This document shows positions 47,651-56,030 of a stretch of 64,000 bases of DNA, in pieces. The stretch comes from Methylopila capsulata (GTDB lineage: Bacteria > Pseudomonadota > Alphaproteobacteria > Rhizobiales > Methylopilaceae). Each line of letters starts with the position of its first letter. The stretch's first letter is position 1. A program made the translations under genes and the position numbers. Location of the stretch: positions 806,001 through 870,000 of the forward strand of contig NZ_JAFBCY010000003.1 of NCBI RefSeq assembly GCF_016907975.1, read 5' to 3'. The notes below the pieces were generated by a model. It was given only the letters and a program-made list of their open reading frames with translations. It ran no database searches and was not told the DNA's origin.

Positions 47651-48793
47651 ATGTCGCTCGCGGCCGCATCCGACAAGACGCCCGTCACCGTGCTCACCGG
47701 CTATCTCGGCGCCGGCAAGACCACGCTGCTCAACCGCATCCTCTCCGAGCCGCACGGCAAGAAATACGCCGTCATCGTCAACGAGTTCGGCGAGATCGGC
47801 ATCGACAACGACCTCGTGGTCGGCGCCGACGAGGAGGTGTTCGAGATGAACAACGGGTGCATCTGCTGCACCGTGCGCGGCGACCTGATCCGCATCCTCG
47901 AAGGCCTGATGAAGCGCAAGGGCAAGTTCGACGCGATCATCGTCGAGACCACCGGCCTCGCCGACCCCGCGCCGGTGGCGCAGACCTTCTTCATCGACGA
48001 GGAGGTGGGCCGCAAGGCCCGGCTCGACGCCGTCGTCACCGTGGCGGACGCCAAGTGGCTGACGGACCGGCTGAAGGACGCGCCGGAGGCCAAGAACCAG
48101 ATCGCCTTCGCCGACGTGATCCTGCTCAACAAGACCGACCTCGTCTCGAAGGACCAGTTGGAGGAGGTCGAGGCCCGCATCCGCGGCATCAACCCCTACG
48201 CCCGCGTCATCCGCACCCAGAAGTGCGACGTCCCGCTCGACGCCGTGCTCGACAAGGGCGCCTTCGACCTCGACCGCATCCTCAGCATCGAGCCGGCGTT
48301 CCTCGAGGCCGACGACCACGACCACAGCCATCCTGACCACGCCCATGGCCACGCGCACGATCATCACGAGCATGGGCCGGACTGCGGTTGCGGCCACGAC
48401 CACGGGCATGACCACGGCCACGAAGACCATGGCCACGCGCACAAGGACCATGGCCACGGCGAGCATTCGCACGGCGGCCTGAAGCACTACCACGACGAGA
48501 CCATGCAGTCGGTCGCGCTGGAGATTCCCGGCGAGGTCGATCCCAACAAGTTCATGCCGTGGGTCAACGCGCTGGCGCAGTCGGACGGGCAGAACTTCCT
48601 GCGCTGGAAGGGCATCCTCGCGTTCAAGGGCGAGGAGCGCCGCTTCGTGTTCCAGGGCGTGCACATGATCCTCGACGGCGACCTGCAGCGCGCGTGGAAG
48701 GCCGACGAGACCCGCCGTTCGAAGCTGGTGTTCATCGGCAAGGAGCTCGACGCGGCGAAGCTGCGCGAAGGCTTCGAGGCCTGCGCGGCCTGA
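47651..48793 (+). CDS. CobW/COG0523-family metallochaperone GTPase with His tract
   Basis: 380 residues. Walker A TGYLGAGKTTLLNR, Walker B-like TTGLADPAPVAQTF, guanine motif LLNKTDLVS, and the metal-binding CxCC motif in NNGCICCTVRGDL. A ~55-residue His-rich linker (HDHHEHGPDCGCGHDHGHDHGHEDHG and similar) lies at ~220-275 before the C-terminal domain (ALEIPGEVDPNKFMPWV). Zinc-responsive members supply zinc to apo-enzymes; the metal here is inferred as zinc from the neighbouring uptake operon. Start ATG 47651. A 12-bp hairpin follows 18 bases after the stop. Confidence 0.92.
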   Translation: MSLAAASDKTPVTVLTGYLGAGKTTLLNRILSEPHGKKYAVIVNEFGEIGIDNDLVVGADEEVFEMNNGCICCTVRGDLIRILEGLMKRKGKFDAIIVETTGLADPAPVAQTFFIDEEVGRKARLDAVVTVADAKWLTDRLKDAPEAKNQIAFADVILLNKTDLVSKDQLEEVEARIRGINPYARVIRTQKCDVPLDAVLDKGAFDLDRILSIEPAFLEADDHDHSHPDHAHGHAHDHHEHGPDCGCGHDHGHDHGHEDHGHAHKDHGHGEHSHGGLKHYHDETMQSVALEIPGEVDPNKFMPWVNALAQSDGQNFLRWKGILAFKGEERRFVFQGVHMILDGDLQRAWKADETRRSKLVFIGKELDAAKLREGFEACAA

Positions 48794-48811
48794 GCATCGG
48801 GTTCGCTCTCC

Positions 48812-48844
48812 AGCGTCATGCCCCGGTTGAAAGGGCATGACGCT
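48812..48844 (+). terminator. Hairpin after the CobW gene, short form of the type A repeat
   Basis: Perfect 12-base arms AGCGTCATGCCC (48812-48823) and GGGCATGACGCT (48833-48844) with a nine-base loop. The arms equal the outer ends of the type A repeats, so the element may have been trimmed to a single hairpin. Placed 18 bases after a stop codon; T-tract absent. Confidence 0.55.
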
Positions 48845-48895
48845 GCTTGGACCGGGCGCGCGCGTCCCAACCTCCCCACAAAGTCAGCCAAGCCC

Positions 48896-50437
48896 ATGTC
48901 CGACATCGTCGTCTCCACGCGGGGGGCCGTGGCCGCTCCCTGCCGCGAGGCCGCGGAGACCGGCCGGCTGATCCTCGGCGAAGGCGGAGACGCCTTCGAG
49001 GCCGCCGTCGCGATGGCGGCGACGCTCGCCGTCGTCGCGCCGCACCTGAGCTCGCTCGCGGCCGACGCCGTCTGGACCTTTCGCGAGCCGCACGGCGCGA
49101 TCGGCGTGATCGAGGCCCGCGGCCTCGCCGGACGGCGCGCGACCCCCGCCTTCTTCCATACGCGCGGCCACGGCGCCGTCCCGGCCCGCGGGCCGCTCTC
49201 CGCCTTCGTCGCGCCGGGATCGGTCGAAGGCTGGCGCGCGGCGCTGGAGCTCTCCGTCGGGCGTCTGCCCCGCCACGTGCTGTTCGCCGACGCGCTGCGT
49301 CACGCCCGCGAGGGGTTCGCCGTCTCGGGCGACCTCGCGCGGGCGCTGGCCTTAGGCCTTCCGAGGCTCCCCGAGGACGAGGGCTTCCAGGCGGCGTTCC
49401 TCATCGACAAGGCCGCGCCCGCCGGAGGCGCCACGCTGCGGCCGCCACGGCTGGCCGACGCGCTGGAGCATCTCGCGCGCGCGGGCTTTCGCGACCTCTA
49501 CGACGGCGACCTCTCCCGCGAGCTTTCGGCGGACCTCGAGCGCCTCGGCGTCCCGCTCGCCCGCGAGGACCTGAAGCGCGTCGACGCCCGGCCGCGGGCG
49601 GCGCTCGTGGCGCGGATCAAGCGCGGCGCGGCGTTCGACGCCGAGCTTTCGACGCCCGCCCTGATCGCGCTGCTGGAGCGGCTCACGCTCCGGCGCGACG
49701 ACGACGCCGCCTTCGTCCATGCCGCGGCGGAGGCCGCAAAGCGCGTCGAGGCGCTGCGCCGCGAGGCCGAGGCCGACGACCGCCCACGCGAGGCCGCCTC
49801 CGCCCGCCTGGAGCCGGATGCGCTCGACGCGGCGGCCGGCGCGCTCGACCGCACCCGCGCGACGCCGCTCACGCTCCCGGCCCTTACCCTCGGCGGAGCG
49901 GGCTGGATCGGCGTCGTCGACGCCGAAGGCCGCGCCGCCAGCGTCACGCACAGTCTGCTGTCGCCCTTCGGCGCCGGCGTTGTCTCGGCGTCGACCGGCG
50001 TGCTGCTCGCAAACCGCGGCGCGGCCTTCGCGCTTGAGGGCGACGAGCCGCTCGGTCCCGGCGCCGCGGCCTGCGATCCGCTCTCGGCCCCGCTGATGGC
50101 CATGCTCGACGGGCGCGTCGCGGTGTTCGGGGCCGGCGACCGGCCGCCGCTGGCCGCCACGGCGCTGGCGGTCCGCCGGCTCGGCTTCGAGCGGGAGCTC
50201 GGGGGCGCCCTCGCGGCCCCGCGGATCGCGCTTTGCCGCGGGCCGGACGGCGACGCCCTGCTCGCGCTCGAGGAGGGATTCGACGGCGAAGTCGCGGACC
50301 GGCTGGACCGGATGGGACATCGCGTCGCTGTGGAGAGCGCAGGCTTCGCGGCGCCCGCGGCGCTCATTCGCGAGGCCTCGGGCCGCATCGAGGCCGGGGC
50401 CGACCCCCGCGGCGAAGGGGTGGCGCTCGGGGTCTGA
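48896..50437 (+). CDS. Gamma-glutamyltransferase-like protein lacking the catalytic Thr
   Basis: 513 residues, GGT fold. N-terminal part STRGAVAAPCREAAETGRLILGEGGDAFEAAVAMAATLAVV matches GGT proteins. In active GGT autoprocessing occurs at the first Thr of TTHYSVVD; here the aligned segment is AGWIGVVD (residues 335-342), so Thr is replaced by Ala335 and the adjacent Thr/His by Gly-Trp. The later FGAGVVSASTGVLLANR (glycine-rich loop) is kept. Self-cleavage and hydrolase activity are therefore doubtful. No signal peptide, unlike secreted GGTs. Function unknown. Confidence 0.75.
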   Translation: MSDIVVSTRGAVAAPCREAAETGRLILGEGGDAFEAAVAMAATLAVVAPHLSSLAADAVWTFREPHGAIGVIEARGLAGRRATPAFFHTRGHGAVPARGPLSAFVAPGSVEGWRAALELSVGRLPRHVLFADALRHAREGFAVSGDLARALALGLPRLPEDEGFQAAFLIDKAAPAGGATLRPPRLADALEHLARAGFRDLYDGDLSRELSADLERLGVPLAREDLKRVDARPRAALVARIKRGAAFDAELSTPALIALLERLTLRRDDDAAFVHAAAEAAKRVEALRREAEADDRPREAASARLEPDALDAAAGALDRTRATPLTLPALTLGGAGWIGVVDAEGRAASVTHSLLSPFGAGVVSASTGVLLANRGAAFALEGDEPLGPGAAACDPLSAPLMAMLDGRVAVFGAGDRPPLAATALAVRRLGFERELGGALAAPRIALCRGPDGDALLALEEGFDGEVADRLDRMGHRVAVESAGFAAPAALIREASGRIEAGADPRGEGVALGV

Positions 50438-50532
50438 CGCCGAAGGCGCAGGTTCCCATCGCGCCCCGGCGGGCCTATCTAGGCGCAACCTTCGGCCGCC
50501 GGCCGAGCTTTCGAGACGCCCAAAGCCGCCCG

Positions 50533-51675
50533 ATGGAAACCGTCCTCACCAACGCCCGCCTCGTGCTCGACGACGCGATCGTCACCGGCACGCTGGCGCA
50601 CCGGGACGGCGTCATCCGCGACGTCTCCGAGGGCCGCTCGTCCGCCCCCGGCGCGATCGACCTCGAGGGCGACCTGCTGGCCCCCGGCCTGATCGAGATC
50701 CACACCGACAACCTCGAGAAGCACTTCGTGCCGCGGCCCGGCGTGGTGTGGCCGAACCCGCTCGCGGCGGCGCTGGTCCACGACGCGCAGATGGCCGCCT
50801 CCGGCGTCACCACCGTCTACGACGCGCTCTGCGCCGGCGGCTACGACGCCAAGAACGACTACCGCCGCGCGATCTTCCCCGACATGGTCGCGGCGATCGA
50901 AGAAGGGGTCAGTTCGGGCGCGTTCCGCATCGAGCACCGCATCCACCTGCGCTGCGAGCTGACCGACCCGGCGCTGATCGGCGACCTCGACGGCCATCTC
51001 GATTCGCCCCTCGTGCGGCTCGGCTCGCTGATGGACCACACGCCCGGCCAGCGGCAATGGCGGGACATCGCGACGCTGAAGCGCTTCATGACGAGCAACG
51101 GCCTGTCCGAAACCGACGCCGACGTAATGCTCGCCCGGCGCATGGCGGCCGGCGCCGAGAACGCCGCCCGCAACCGGCCGCAGGTGGTGGCGCTGTTCAA
51201 GGCCCGCGGCGCGCCGCTCGCGAGCCACGACGACACCACCGAAGCGCATGTCGCCCAGGCCGCGGCGGACGGCTGCGCGATCTCGGAGTTCCCGACCACG
51301 CTCGCCGCGGCGCAGGCGGCGAAGGCCGCGGGTCTCGCCACGGTCGCCGGCGCGCCGAACGTGGTGCGCGGCGGCTCGCATTCCGGCGGGGTTTCGGCCA
51401 GGGAGTTGGCCGAACACGGCCTGCTCGACGCCCTGTCCTCGGACTACGTGCCGTCCAGCCTGCTGCAGGCGGTGGAAAGCCTCGCGGCCGACGACGGCCC
51501 GATCACGCTCGCGCAGGCCTTCGGCTTCGTGACCTCCCGTCCCGCCGCCATGCTCGGTCTCGCCGACCGCGGGCGGCTCGCTCCCGGCCTCAGGGCCGAC
51601 CTCGTCCGCCTGCGCTTCGCAGGACGGACGCCGGTCGTCCGTTCGGTCGTCGTCGCAGGAGAGAGGGTGACATGA
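50533..51675 (+). CDS. phnM: PhnM: alpha-D-ribose 1-methylphosphonate 5-triphosphate diphosphatase
   Basis: 380 residues, amidohydrolase superfamily. Hydrolyses the 5-triphosphate intermediate of C-P lyase phosphonate breakdown. Motifs: APGLIEIHTDNLEKHFVPRPGVVWPNPLAA (metal His pair in HTDN-type motif), SGAFRIEHRIHLRCELTDP, SLMDHTPGQRQWRD, SHDDTTEAHV and VVRGGSHSGGVSARELAEHGLLD. Start ATG 50533. The stop overlaps the next gene (ATGA). Core C-P lyase genes (phnGHIJKL) are absent from the window. Confidence 0.92.
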   Translation: METVLTNARLVLDDAIVTGTLAHRDGVIRDVSEGRSSAPGAIDLEGDLLAPGLIEIHTDNLEKHFVPRPGVVWPNPLAAALVHDAQMAASGVTTVYDALCAGGYDAKNDYRRAIFPDMVAAIEEGVSSGAFRIEHRIHLRCELTDPALIGDLDGHLDSPLVRLGSLMDHTPGQRQWRDIATLKRFMTSNGLSETDADVMLARRMAAGAENAARNRPQVVALFKARGAPLASHDDTTEAHVAQAAADGCAISEFPTTLAAAQAAKAAGLATVAGAPNVVRGGSHSGGVSARELAEHGLLDALSSDYVPSSLLQAVESLAADDGPITLAQAFGFVTSRPAAMLGLADRGRLAPGLRADLVRLRFAGRTPVVRSVVVAGERVT

Positions 51676-52370
51676 GCGACCCCCGCTACGCGATCTACTA
51701 CGCGCCGCCACCGGAAAGCGCGTTGTGGACCTTCGGCTGCCGCGTGCTCGGCTACGACGCCGCGACCGCGGCGCCCGTGCCGGCGCTCGGGCCTCTGGAC
51801 GTGAAGCCCAAGCGATGGGCGGAGATGACGGCGTCCCCGCGGCGCTACGGCTTCCACGGCACGCTCAAGGCGCCGTTCCGGCTGTCGGGGTCGGCGACGG
51901 AGGACGATCTGGTGGCCGCCGGCCGCGCCTTCGCCCGGACGCAGGCGCCGTTCCCGCTGCCGCCGCTGAAGGTGGCCGCGCTCGGATCGTTCGTCGCGCT
52001 CGTCCCGGACGGCGAGGCGCCCGAGCTCGCGCGCCTGTCGGACGGCTGCGTCGAAGCCTTCGACCGGTTCCGCGCCGCCGCCAACCCCGCCGAGCGCGCG
52101 CGGCGGCAGGAGGCGCCCCTGACCGAGCGCCAGACCGTGGCTCTCGAGCGCTGGGGCTACCCCTATGTGTTCGAGGATTTCCGGTTCCACATGACGCTGA
52201 CCGGCGCGCTGGCCGAGGACGACGTCGCGCCGACGGTTGAGGCGCTCGCCCGGCTCTACGCGGACCACGTCGGCGCCGCGGCGACCGAGGTCAACGCGGT
52301 CACCCTGTTCGTCGAGGACAACCCCGCCGAGGGCTTCCGGATCGTAGACCGCTTCGTGTTCCAGGGGTGA
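51672..52370 (+). CDS. DUF1045 2H phosphoesterase-like phosphonate protein
   Basis: 232 residues from ATG 51672, overlapping phnM. Two HxTx motifs of the 2H phosphoesterase superfamily: FHGTLKAPF (residues ~64-72) and FHMTLTGAL (~175-183). DUF1045 proteins accompany phnM and C-P lyase genes and are thought to act on 5-phosphoribosyl 1,2-cyclic phosphate or on related intermediates. ATGA coupling to phnM supports a joint function. Confidence 0.85.
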   Translation: MSDPRYAIYYAPPPESALWTFGCRVLGYDAATAAPVPALGPLDVKPKRWAEMTASPRRYGFHGTLKAPFRLSGSATEDDLVAAGRAFARTQAPFPLPPLKVAALGSFVALVPDGEAPELARLSDGCVEAFDRFRAAANPAERARRQEAPLTERQTVALERWGYPYVFEDFRFHMTLTGALAEDDVAPTVEALARLYADHVGAAATEVNAVTLFVEDNPAEGFRIVDRFVFQG

Positions 52371-52492
52371 GCGCCCCCCTCGCCGGCGCACGCTCTCCAA
52401 ACAGTGGGTTGCAGCCGCCGCGTTTCGGCCGCACTCCGGGGCGATGACGCGCATGCGCCGCACGTGATCCCCCAGGAGCGAACCGACCGCCG

Positions 52493-53152
52493 ATGACGAC
52501 GCTTCGCCTCGCCCTGTGCGGTCTCCTCGCCGCGATCTCCGCCGTCGTCCCCCTCGCCGCCGAAGCGCACCCGCACGTGTGGGTGACGGCCCGCAGCGAG
52601 ATCGTCTTCGGCGCGGACGGGCGGATGGCCTCCGTGCGCCACGCCTGGACCTTCGACGAGATGTTCTCCTCGTTCGCGACGCAGGGGCTCGACACGGACG
52701 GCGACGGCAAGCTGACCCGCGAGGAGCTGCAACCGCTCGCCGAGGTGAACGTCACCTCGCTCAAGGAGTTCGGCTTCTTCACCTTCAGCCGCGACGGCGA
52801 CAAGAAGGTCGGCTTCGCCGATCCCGTCGACTACTGGCTGGAGCAGACGCCGAAGGGCCTGCTGATCCTGCACTTCACCCTCCCGGTGAAGGACAACGCG
52901 CCGCCGAAGGGCGCGCCGCTCAAGGTCGAGGTCTACGACCCCACCTATTTCGTCGCCTTCGAGTTCGCCAAGGACCATCCGGCGAAGCTCGTGGAGGCGC
53001 CGGCAGGCTGCGCGCTCGACGTCGCCCGGCCGAAGGAGCCGGACTCAGCGACATCGAAGAAGCTGTCCGAGAGCTTCTTCACCGGGCTTTCGCCGGGCGC
53101 GAATTTCGGCGCGCAGTTCTCCAACACCATCTCGGTCTCCTGCGCGCCGTGA
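52493..53152 (+). CDS. DUF1007 exported protein with EF-hand, partner of a NicO transporter
   Basis: 219 residues. Signal peptide (residues 1-25; ends EAHPHVWV so the first mature residues are near AEAHPH, the typical DUF1007 start with His-Pro-His). A calcium-type loop DTDGDGKLTREEL lies at ~72-84. C-terminal part SLKEFGFFTFSRDGDKK and YDPTYFVAFEF matches the family. DUF1007 genes are regularly upstream of NicO-type nickel/cobalt transporters; the next gene overlaps by GTGA. Probably a periplasmic metal-binding partner. Confidence 0.87.
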   Translation: MTTLRLALCGLLAAISAVVPLAAEAHPHVWVTARSEIVFGADGRMASVRHAWTFDEMFSSFATQGLDTDGDGKLTREELQPLAEVNVTSLKEFGFFTFSRDGDKKVGFADPVDYWLEQTPKGLLILHFTLPVKDNAPPKGAPLKVEVYDPTYFVAFEFAKDHPAKLVEAPAGCALDVARPKEPDSATSKKLSESFFTGLSPGANFGAQFSNTISVSCAP

Positions 53153-54114
53153 GGCGGGTCGTCCTCGTCGCCAGCGCGGCGCTGGCGCTGGTCGCGCTGG
53201 CGGGCGCGGCGGATGCGCTCGCGCAGGCGGCGGGCCCCTTCGGCGTCGGCCGGCCGGACGGTCCCGGCGGCGCGCCCGCGGCGGGCGGCCTGCTGGGCTG
53301 GATCGCCGCACAGCAGTCGAGCTTCTACCGGTCGCTGTCGGCCGCGATCCGCGCCGCCAAGACGGATAACGCCGCGCTGTTTTCGCTCGCCGGCCTGTCC
53401 TTCGCCTACGGCGTGTTCCACGCCGCGGGGCCTGGCCACGGCAAGGCGGTGATCTCCTCCTACCTGATCGCGACGGGCGAAGGCTTCCGCCGGGGCGTCG
53501 CGCTCTCGACGCTCGCGGCGCTGGCGCAAGCCGTGACCGCGATCGCGGCCGTGGGCCTGATCGCGGTGGTCCTCGGCGCCACAAGCATGGCGATGGGCGT
53601 CGCGACCTGGTGGCTGGAAGCGGCGAGCTACGCCGTGATCCTAACGCTCGGCCTCGTTCTGGTCTGGCGCAAGGGGCGCGGCTTCCTCCGCACGCTCAGG
53701 GGCCAGGCCGCCCATGTCCACGGCCCGGACTGCGCCCACGAGCACGGCGTCGATCCAAAACTCGTCGAGGGCCGGGTGGACTGGCGCCGCGCCGGCGCGG
53801 CGGTGCTCGCGATCGGTCTCCGCCCCTGCACGGGCGCGCTGGTGGTGCTGGTGTTCGCGCTGGCGCAGGGGATTCTCTGGGCGGGCGTCGCCGCGACCTT
53901 CGCCATGGCCGCGGGAACCGCCGTCACCGTCGCCGCGATCGCCGCTCTCGCGGTGGGGGCGAAGGGCCTCGCGCTCCGCCTCGCCGCCGCCCGACCCGGC
54001 GCCGGGTCTGTGGCGCTCGCCGGTCTCGAGACCCTGGCCGCGCTGGTGGTGCTGGCCTTCGGGGCGATCATGCTCGCAGGCCTGTTGCTCACCGGGGTCG
54101 GCGCGCCCGGCTGA
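53149..54114 (+). CDS. NicO-family nickel/cobalt transporter
   Basis: 321 residues from GTG 53149 overlapping the DUF1007 stop. Hydrophobic with about six helices. Family motifs: FHAAGPGHGKAVISSYL (nickel-binding HxxxxGHG type motif), LGLRPCTGALVVLVFALAQG and a His-containing loop (HVHGPDCAHEHG) near the middle. N-terminal ~20 residues resemble a signal peptide. Import or export direction is not clear from the sequence; RcnA-type members export. Confidence 0.88.
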   Translation: MRRVVLVASAALALVALAGAADALAQAAGPFGVGRPDGPGGAPAAGGLLGWIAAQQSSFYRSLSAAIRAAKTDNAALFSLAGLSFAYGVFHAAGPGHGKAVISSYLIATGEGFRRGVALSTLAALAQAVTAIAAVGLIAVVLGATSMAMGVATWWLEAASYAVILTLGLVLVWRKGRGFLRTLRGQAAHVHGPDCAHEHGVDPKLVEGRVDWRRAGAAVLAIGLRPCTGALVVLVFALAQGILWAGVAATFAMAAGTAVTVAAIAALAVGAKGLALRLAAARPGAGSVALAGLETLAALVVLAFGAIMLAGLLLTGVGAPG

Positions 54115-54119
54115 GCCGT

Positions 54120-54845
54120 TCAGGCCGGAACGCCGGTCCTCTCGGCCGCACGGGCGGCCGGAACGCCGACCTCCTCCGCGAAGAACCGCCGCCCCATCGT
54201 GGTGACGTCGAGCGTGCGCTCGTCCTTCCGGCGGGCGAGAACGCCGCCGTCGACCAGCGCCGCGAGCAGCGCGGCGCCGAGCGCCCCTGCGAGGTGGTCG
54301 CGCCGCTCGCTCCAGTCGAGGCAGCAGCGGGCGAAGGCGCGCGGGGAGCAGCGCGCGCGGGCGACGTCGACCCCTCGCGCGCGAAACCAGCGCTCGCCGG
54401 CGAGCGTCGGCTCGAAGCCGTCGTGGCCGCGCCGCAGCAGGTCGCGCGCGACCAGCGCCGCGACGAGCTCCACCGCAAGCCGTCCGGCGAGATGGTCGTA
54501 GCAGGTCCGCGCCTCGCGGAAGGCGGCCTCGGCTGCTGTGCGGGGCCGAACGGCGGGCCGGGCGACGCCGGCGAAGGTCATCAGCCGCTCGATCAGTTCC
54601 GCGACCTCGGTGCCGGCCAGACGCACGTAACGATGCCGCCCCTGCGTCGCGACCGACACAAGGCCCGCCGCGGTCATCTTGGCGACGTGCCCGCTCGCGG
54701 TCGGGGCCGAGACCCCGGCGAGGCTCGCAAGCTCCTTCGCGGTGCGGGCGCGCCCGTCCATCAGCACGCCCAGCATGCGGGCGCGGGTCGGGTCGCCGAT
54801 CAGGGCGGCGGCTTCGGCGATGAGAGGGTCTGCGGGCGCGGTCAT
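54120..54845 (-). CDS. ArsR-family transcriptional regulator
   Basis: 241 residues from ATG 54843-54845. Winged helix at residues ~10-80: ALIGDPTRARMLGVLMDGRARTAKELASLAGVSAPTASGHVAKM. The C-terminal ~150 residues contain Cys113, Cys164, Cys172 and Cys173 but no recognised metal site pattern. Divergent from the antibiotic-biosynthesis-monooxygenase gene with 129 bases between; such pairs are frequent, so it probably controls that gene. Confidence 0.88.
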   Translation of the reverse strand: MTAPADPLIAEAAALIGDPTRARMLGVLMDGRARTAKELASLAGVSAPTASGHVAKMTAAGLVSVATQGRHRYVRLAGTEVAELIERLMTFAGVARPAVRPRTAAEAAFREARTCYDHLAGRLAVELVAALVARDLLRRGHDGFEPTLAGERWFRARGVDVARARCSPRAFARCCLDWSERRDHLAGALGAALLAALVDGGVLARRKDERTLDVTTMGRRFFAEEVGVPAARAAERTGVPA

Positions 54846-54974
54846 GGGGGAAGGTTACGCCTGCGGAAGCGGGCTCGCGAGCGCGAAGGCTTCGGCCTTC
54901 GTCGAAGCGTTTTGGCTTGCGGAGCGCCGGGCGCCGCGGGCAGGTTCGGACCTTGCCCGCGTGAGGAGCCGCCC

Positions 54975-55319
54975 ATGATCGCCGTCATCTTCGAGGTCAC
55001 GCCCGCCGAAGGCCGCACGGACGACTACTTCGCCATGGCGGGCGCCCTGAAGGCCGACGTCGAGACCATCGACGGCTTCATCTCGGTCGAGCGCTTCGCG
55101 AGCGTGACGACGCCGGGCAAGTACCTGTCGCTGTCGATCTGGCGCGACGAGGAGGCGGTCGCCGCCTGGCGGGCGCTCACGCGCCACCGCGCGGCGCAGG
55201 TCGCCGGCCGCGAGGAGGTGTTCGCGGGCTATCGCCTCAGGGTCGCGTCGGTGATCCGCGACTACGGGATGGACGAGCGCGCGGAAGCGCCCACGGACTC
55301 GCTCGCGCTGCACGGCTGA
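54975..55319 (+). CDS. Antibiotic biosynthesis monooxygenase-family (ABM) protein
   Basis: 114 residues from ATG 54975. Dimeric alpha+beta barrel domain: MIAVIFEVTPAEGRTDDYFAM, VETIDGFISVERFAS, YLSLSIWRDEEAVAAWRALTRH and a C-terminal SVIRDYGM. ABM proteins include heme-degrading and quinol monooxygenases, but most have unknown substrate. Opposite the ArsR-type regulator. Converges with the Uma2 gene (10-base gap). Confidence 0.85.
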   Translation: MIAVIFEVTPAEGRTDDYFAMAGALKADVETIDGFISVERFASVTTPGKYLSLSIWRDEEAVAAWRALTRHRAAQVAGREEVFAGYRLRVASVIRDYGMDERAEAPTDSLALHG

Positions 55320-55329
55320 CGCCGCGGCT

Positions 55330-55902
55330 TCAGTCTCCGAAGGGCAGCCCCTCGAACACGTCGCGGGCGTCGAGCCGGCACCCGATCTCGGGCAGGTCCA
55401 GCGTCGCGTCCAGCGTCTCGTAATGGTGCGGCGTCCAACCGGAGGCGTCGCGCACGTGCAGCGTCATCTGCGGCTTCTCGGTGTCGACCAGCAGGATGTA
55501 GCGCAGCGACGGCACGGACTTGTACTCGTCGAGCTTGCGCACCCGGTCGAAGTTCATGGTGCTGGGCGACAGCACCTCGACGACGAGCCGGGGCTCGGCC
55601 GAAGTTGTGTCCTTGAGGCGGGGCTCGCCGCACTCCACCGTCACGTCGGGACGCCAGATGTTGCCGGCGGAAATCTTTAGCGCCAGGTCATCAGTCGTCG
55701 GTTGGCAGGGCTTGCGGCGCAGTTGATTGGCGAACTCTCGCAGGATGTTCACGACCACGCGATGGTGGCCCCGCGTCGCGCCGGTCATCGCCTTGAGCGG
55801 CAGGACGGGCAGGCCGTCGACCAGCTCGTAGTTCCGATCCTGCGATTGCTGCCACTCCAGGAACTCGTCCTGGGTCATGCGGGTGAGCTTCAGTTCCGCC
55901 AT
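55330..55902 (-). CDS. Uma2-family (DUF820) PD-(D/E)XK nuclease-fold protein
   Basis: 190 residues from ATG 55900-55902. Uma2 signature: DRNYELVDGLPVLP, HHRVVVNILREFANQL, NIWRPDVTVECGEP (acidic active-site Asp) and LVVEVLSPST followed by RVRKLDEYKSVPSLRYILLVD. The fold belongs to the PD-(D/E)XK superfamily, but activity of these common proteins is unsettled. Short lone gene, next to ABM. Confidence 0.88.
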   Translation of the reverse strand: MAELKLTRMTQDEFLEWQQSQDRNYELVDGLPVLPLKAMTGATRGHHRVVVNILREFANQLRRKPCQPTTDDLALKISAGNIWRPDVTVECGEPRLKDTTSAEPRLVVEVLSPSTMNFDRVRKLDEYKSVPSLRYILLVDTEKPQMTLHVRDASGWTPHHYETLDATLDLPEIGCRLDARDVFEGLPFGD

Positions 55903-56030
55903 CGACGACGCCTCCGCGCGGCCATCGAGAACAGCATAGCACGACCTTTTTCGCCGTTTCGTCCTCCGCCCCTTCGACCCCGTCGAGAGGCGCGTTTGCC
56001 GCGCGACGCGCATTGGCTATCTAGCGCGGG

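Noticed and set aside
48330-48480. CAC/CAT-rich stretch that looks like a tandem repeat or CRISPR-like array
   Set aside because: It is the coding sequence of the His linker of the CobW GTPase; units are irregular and in frame.
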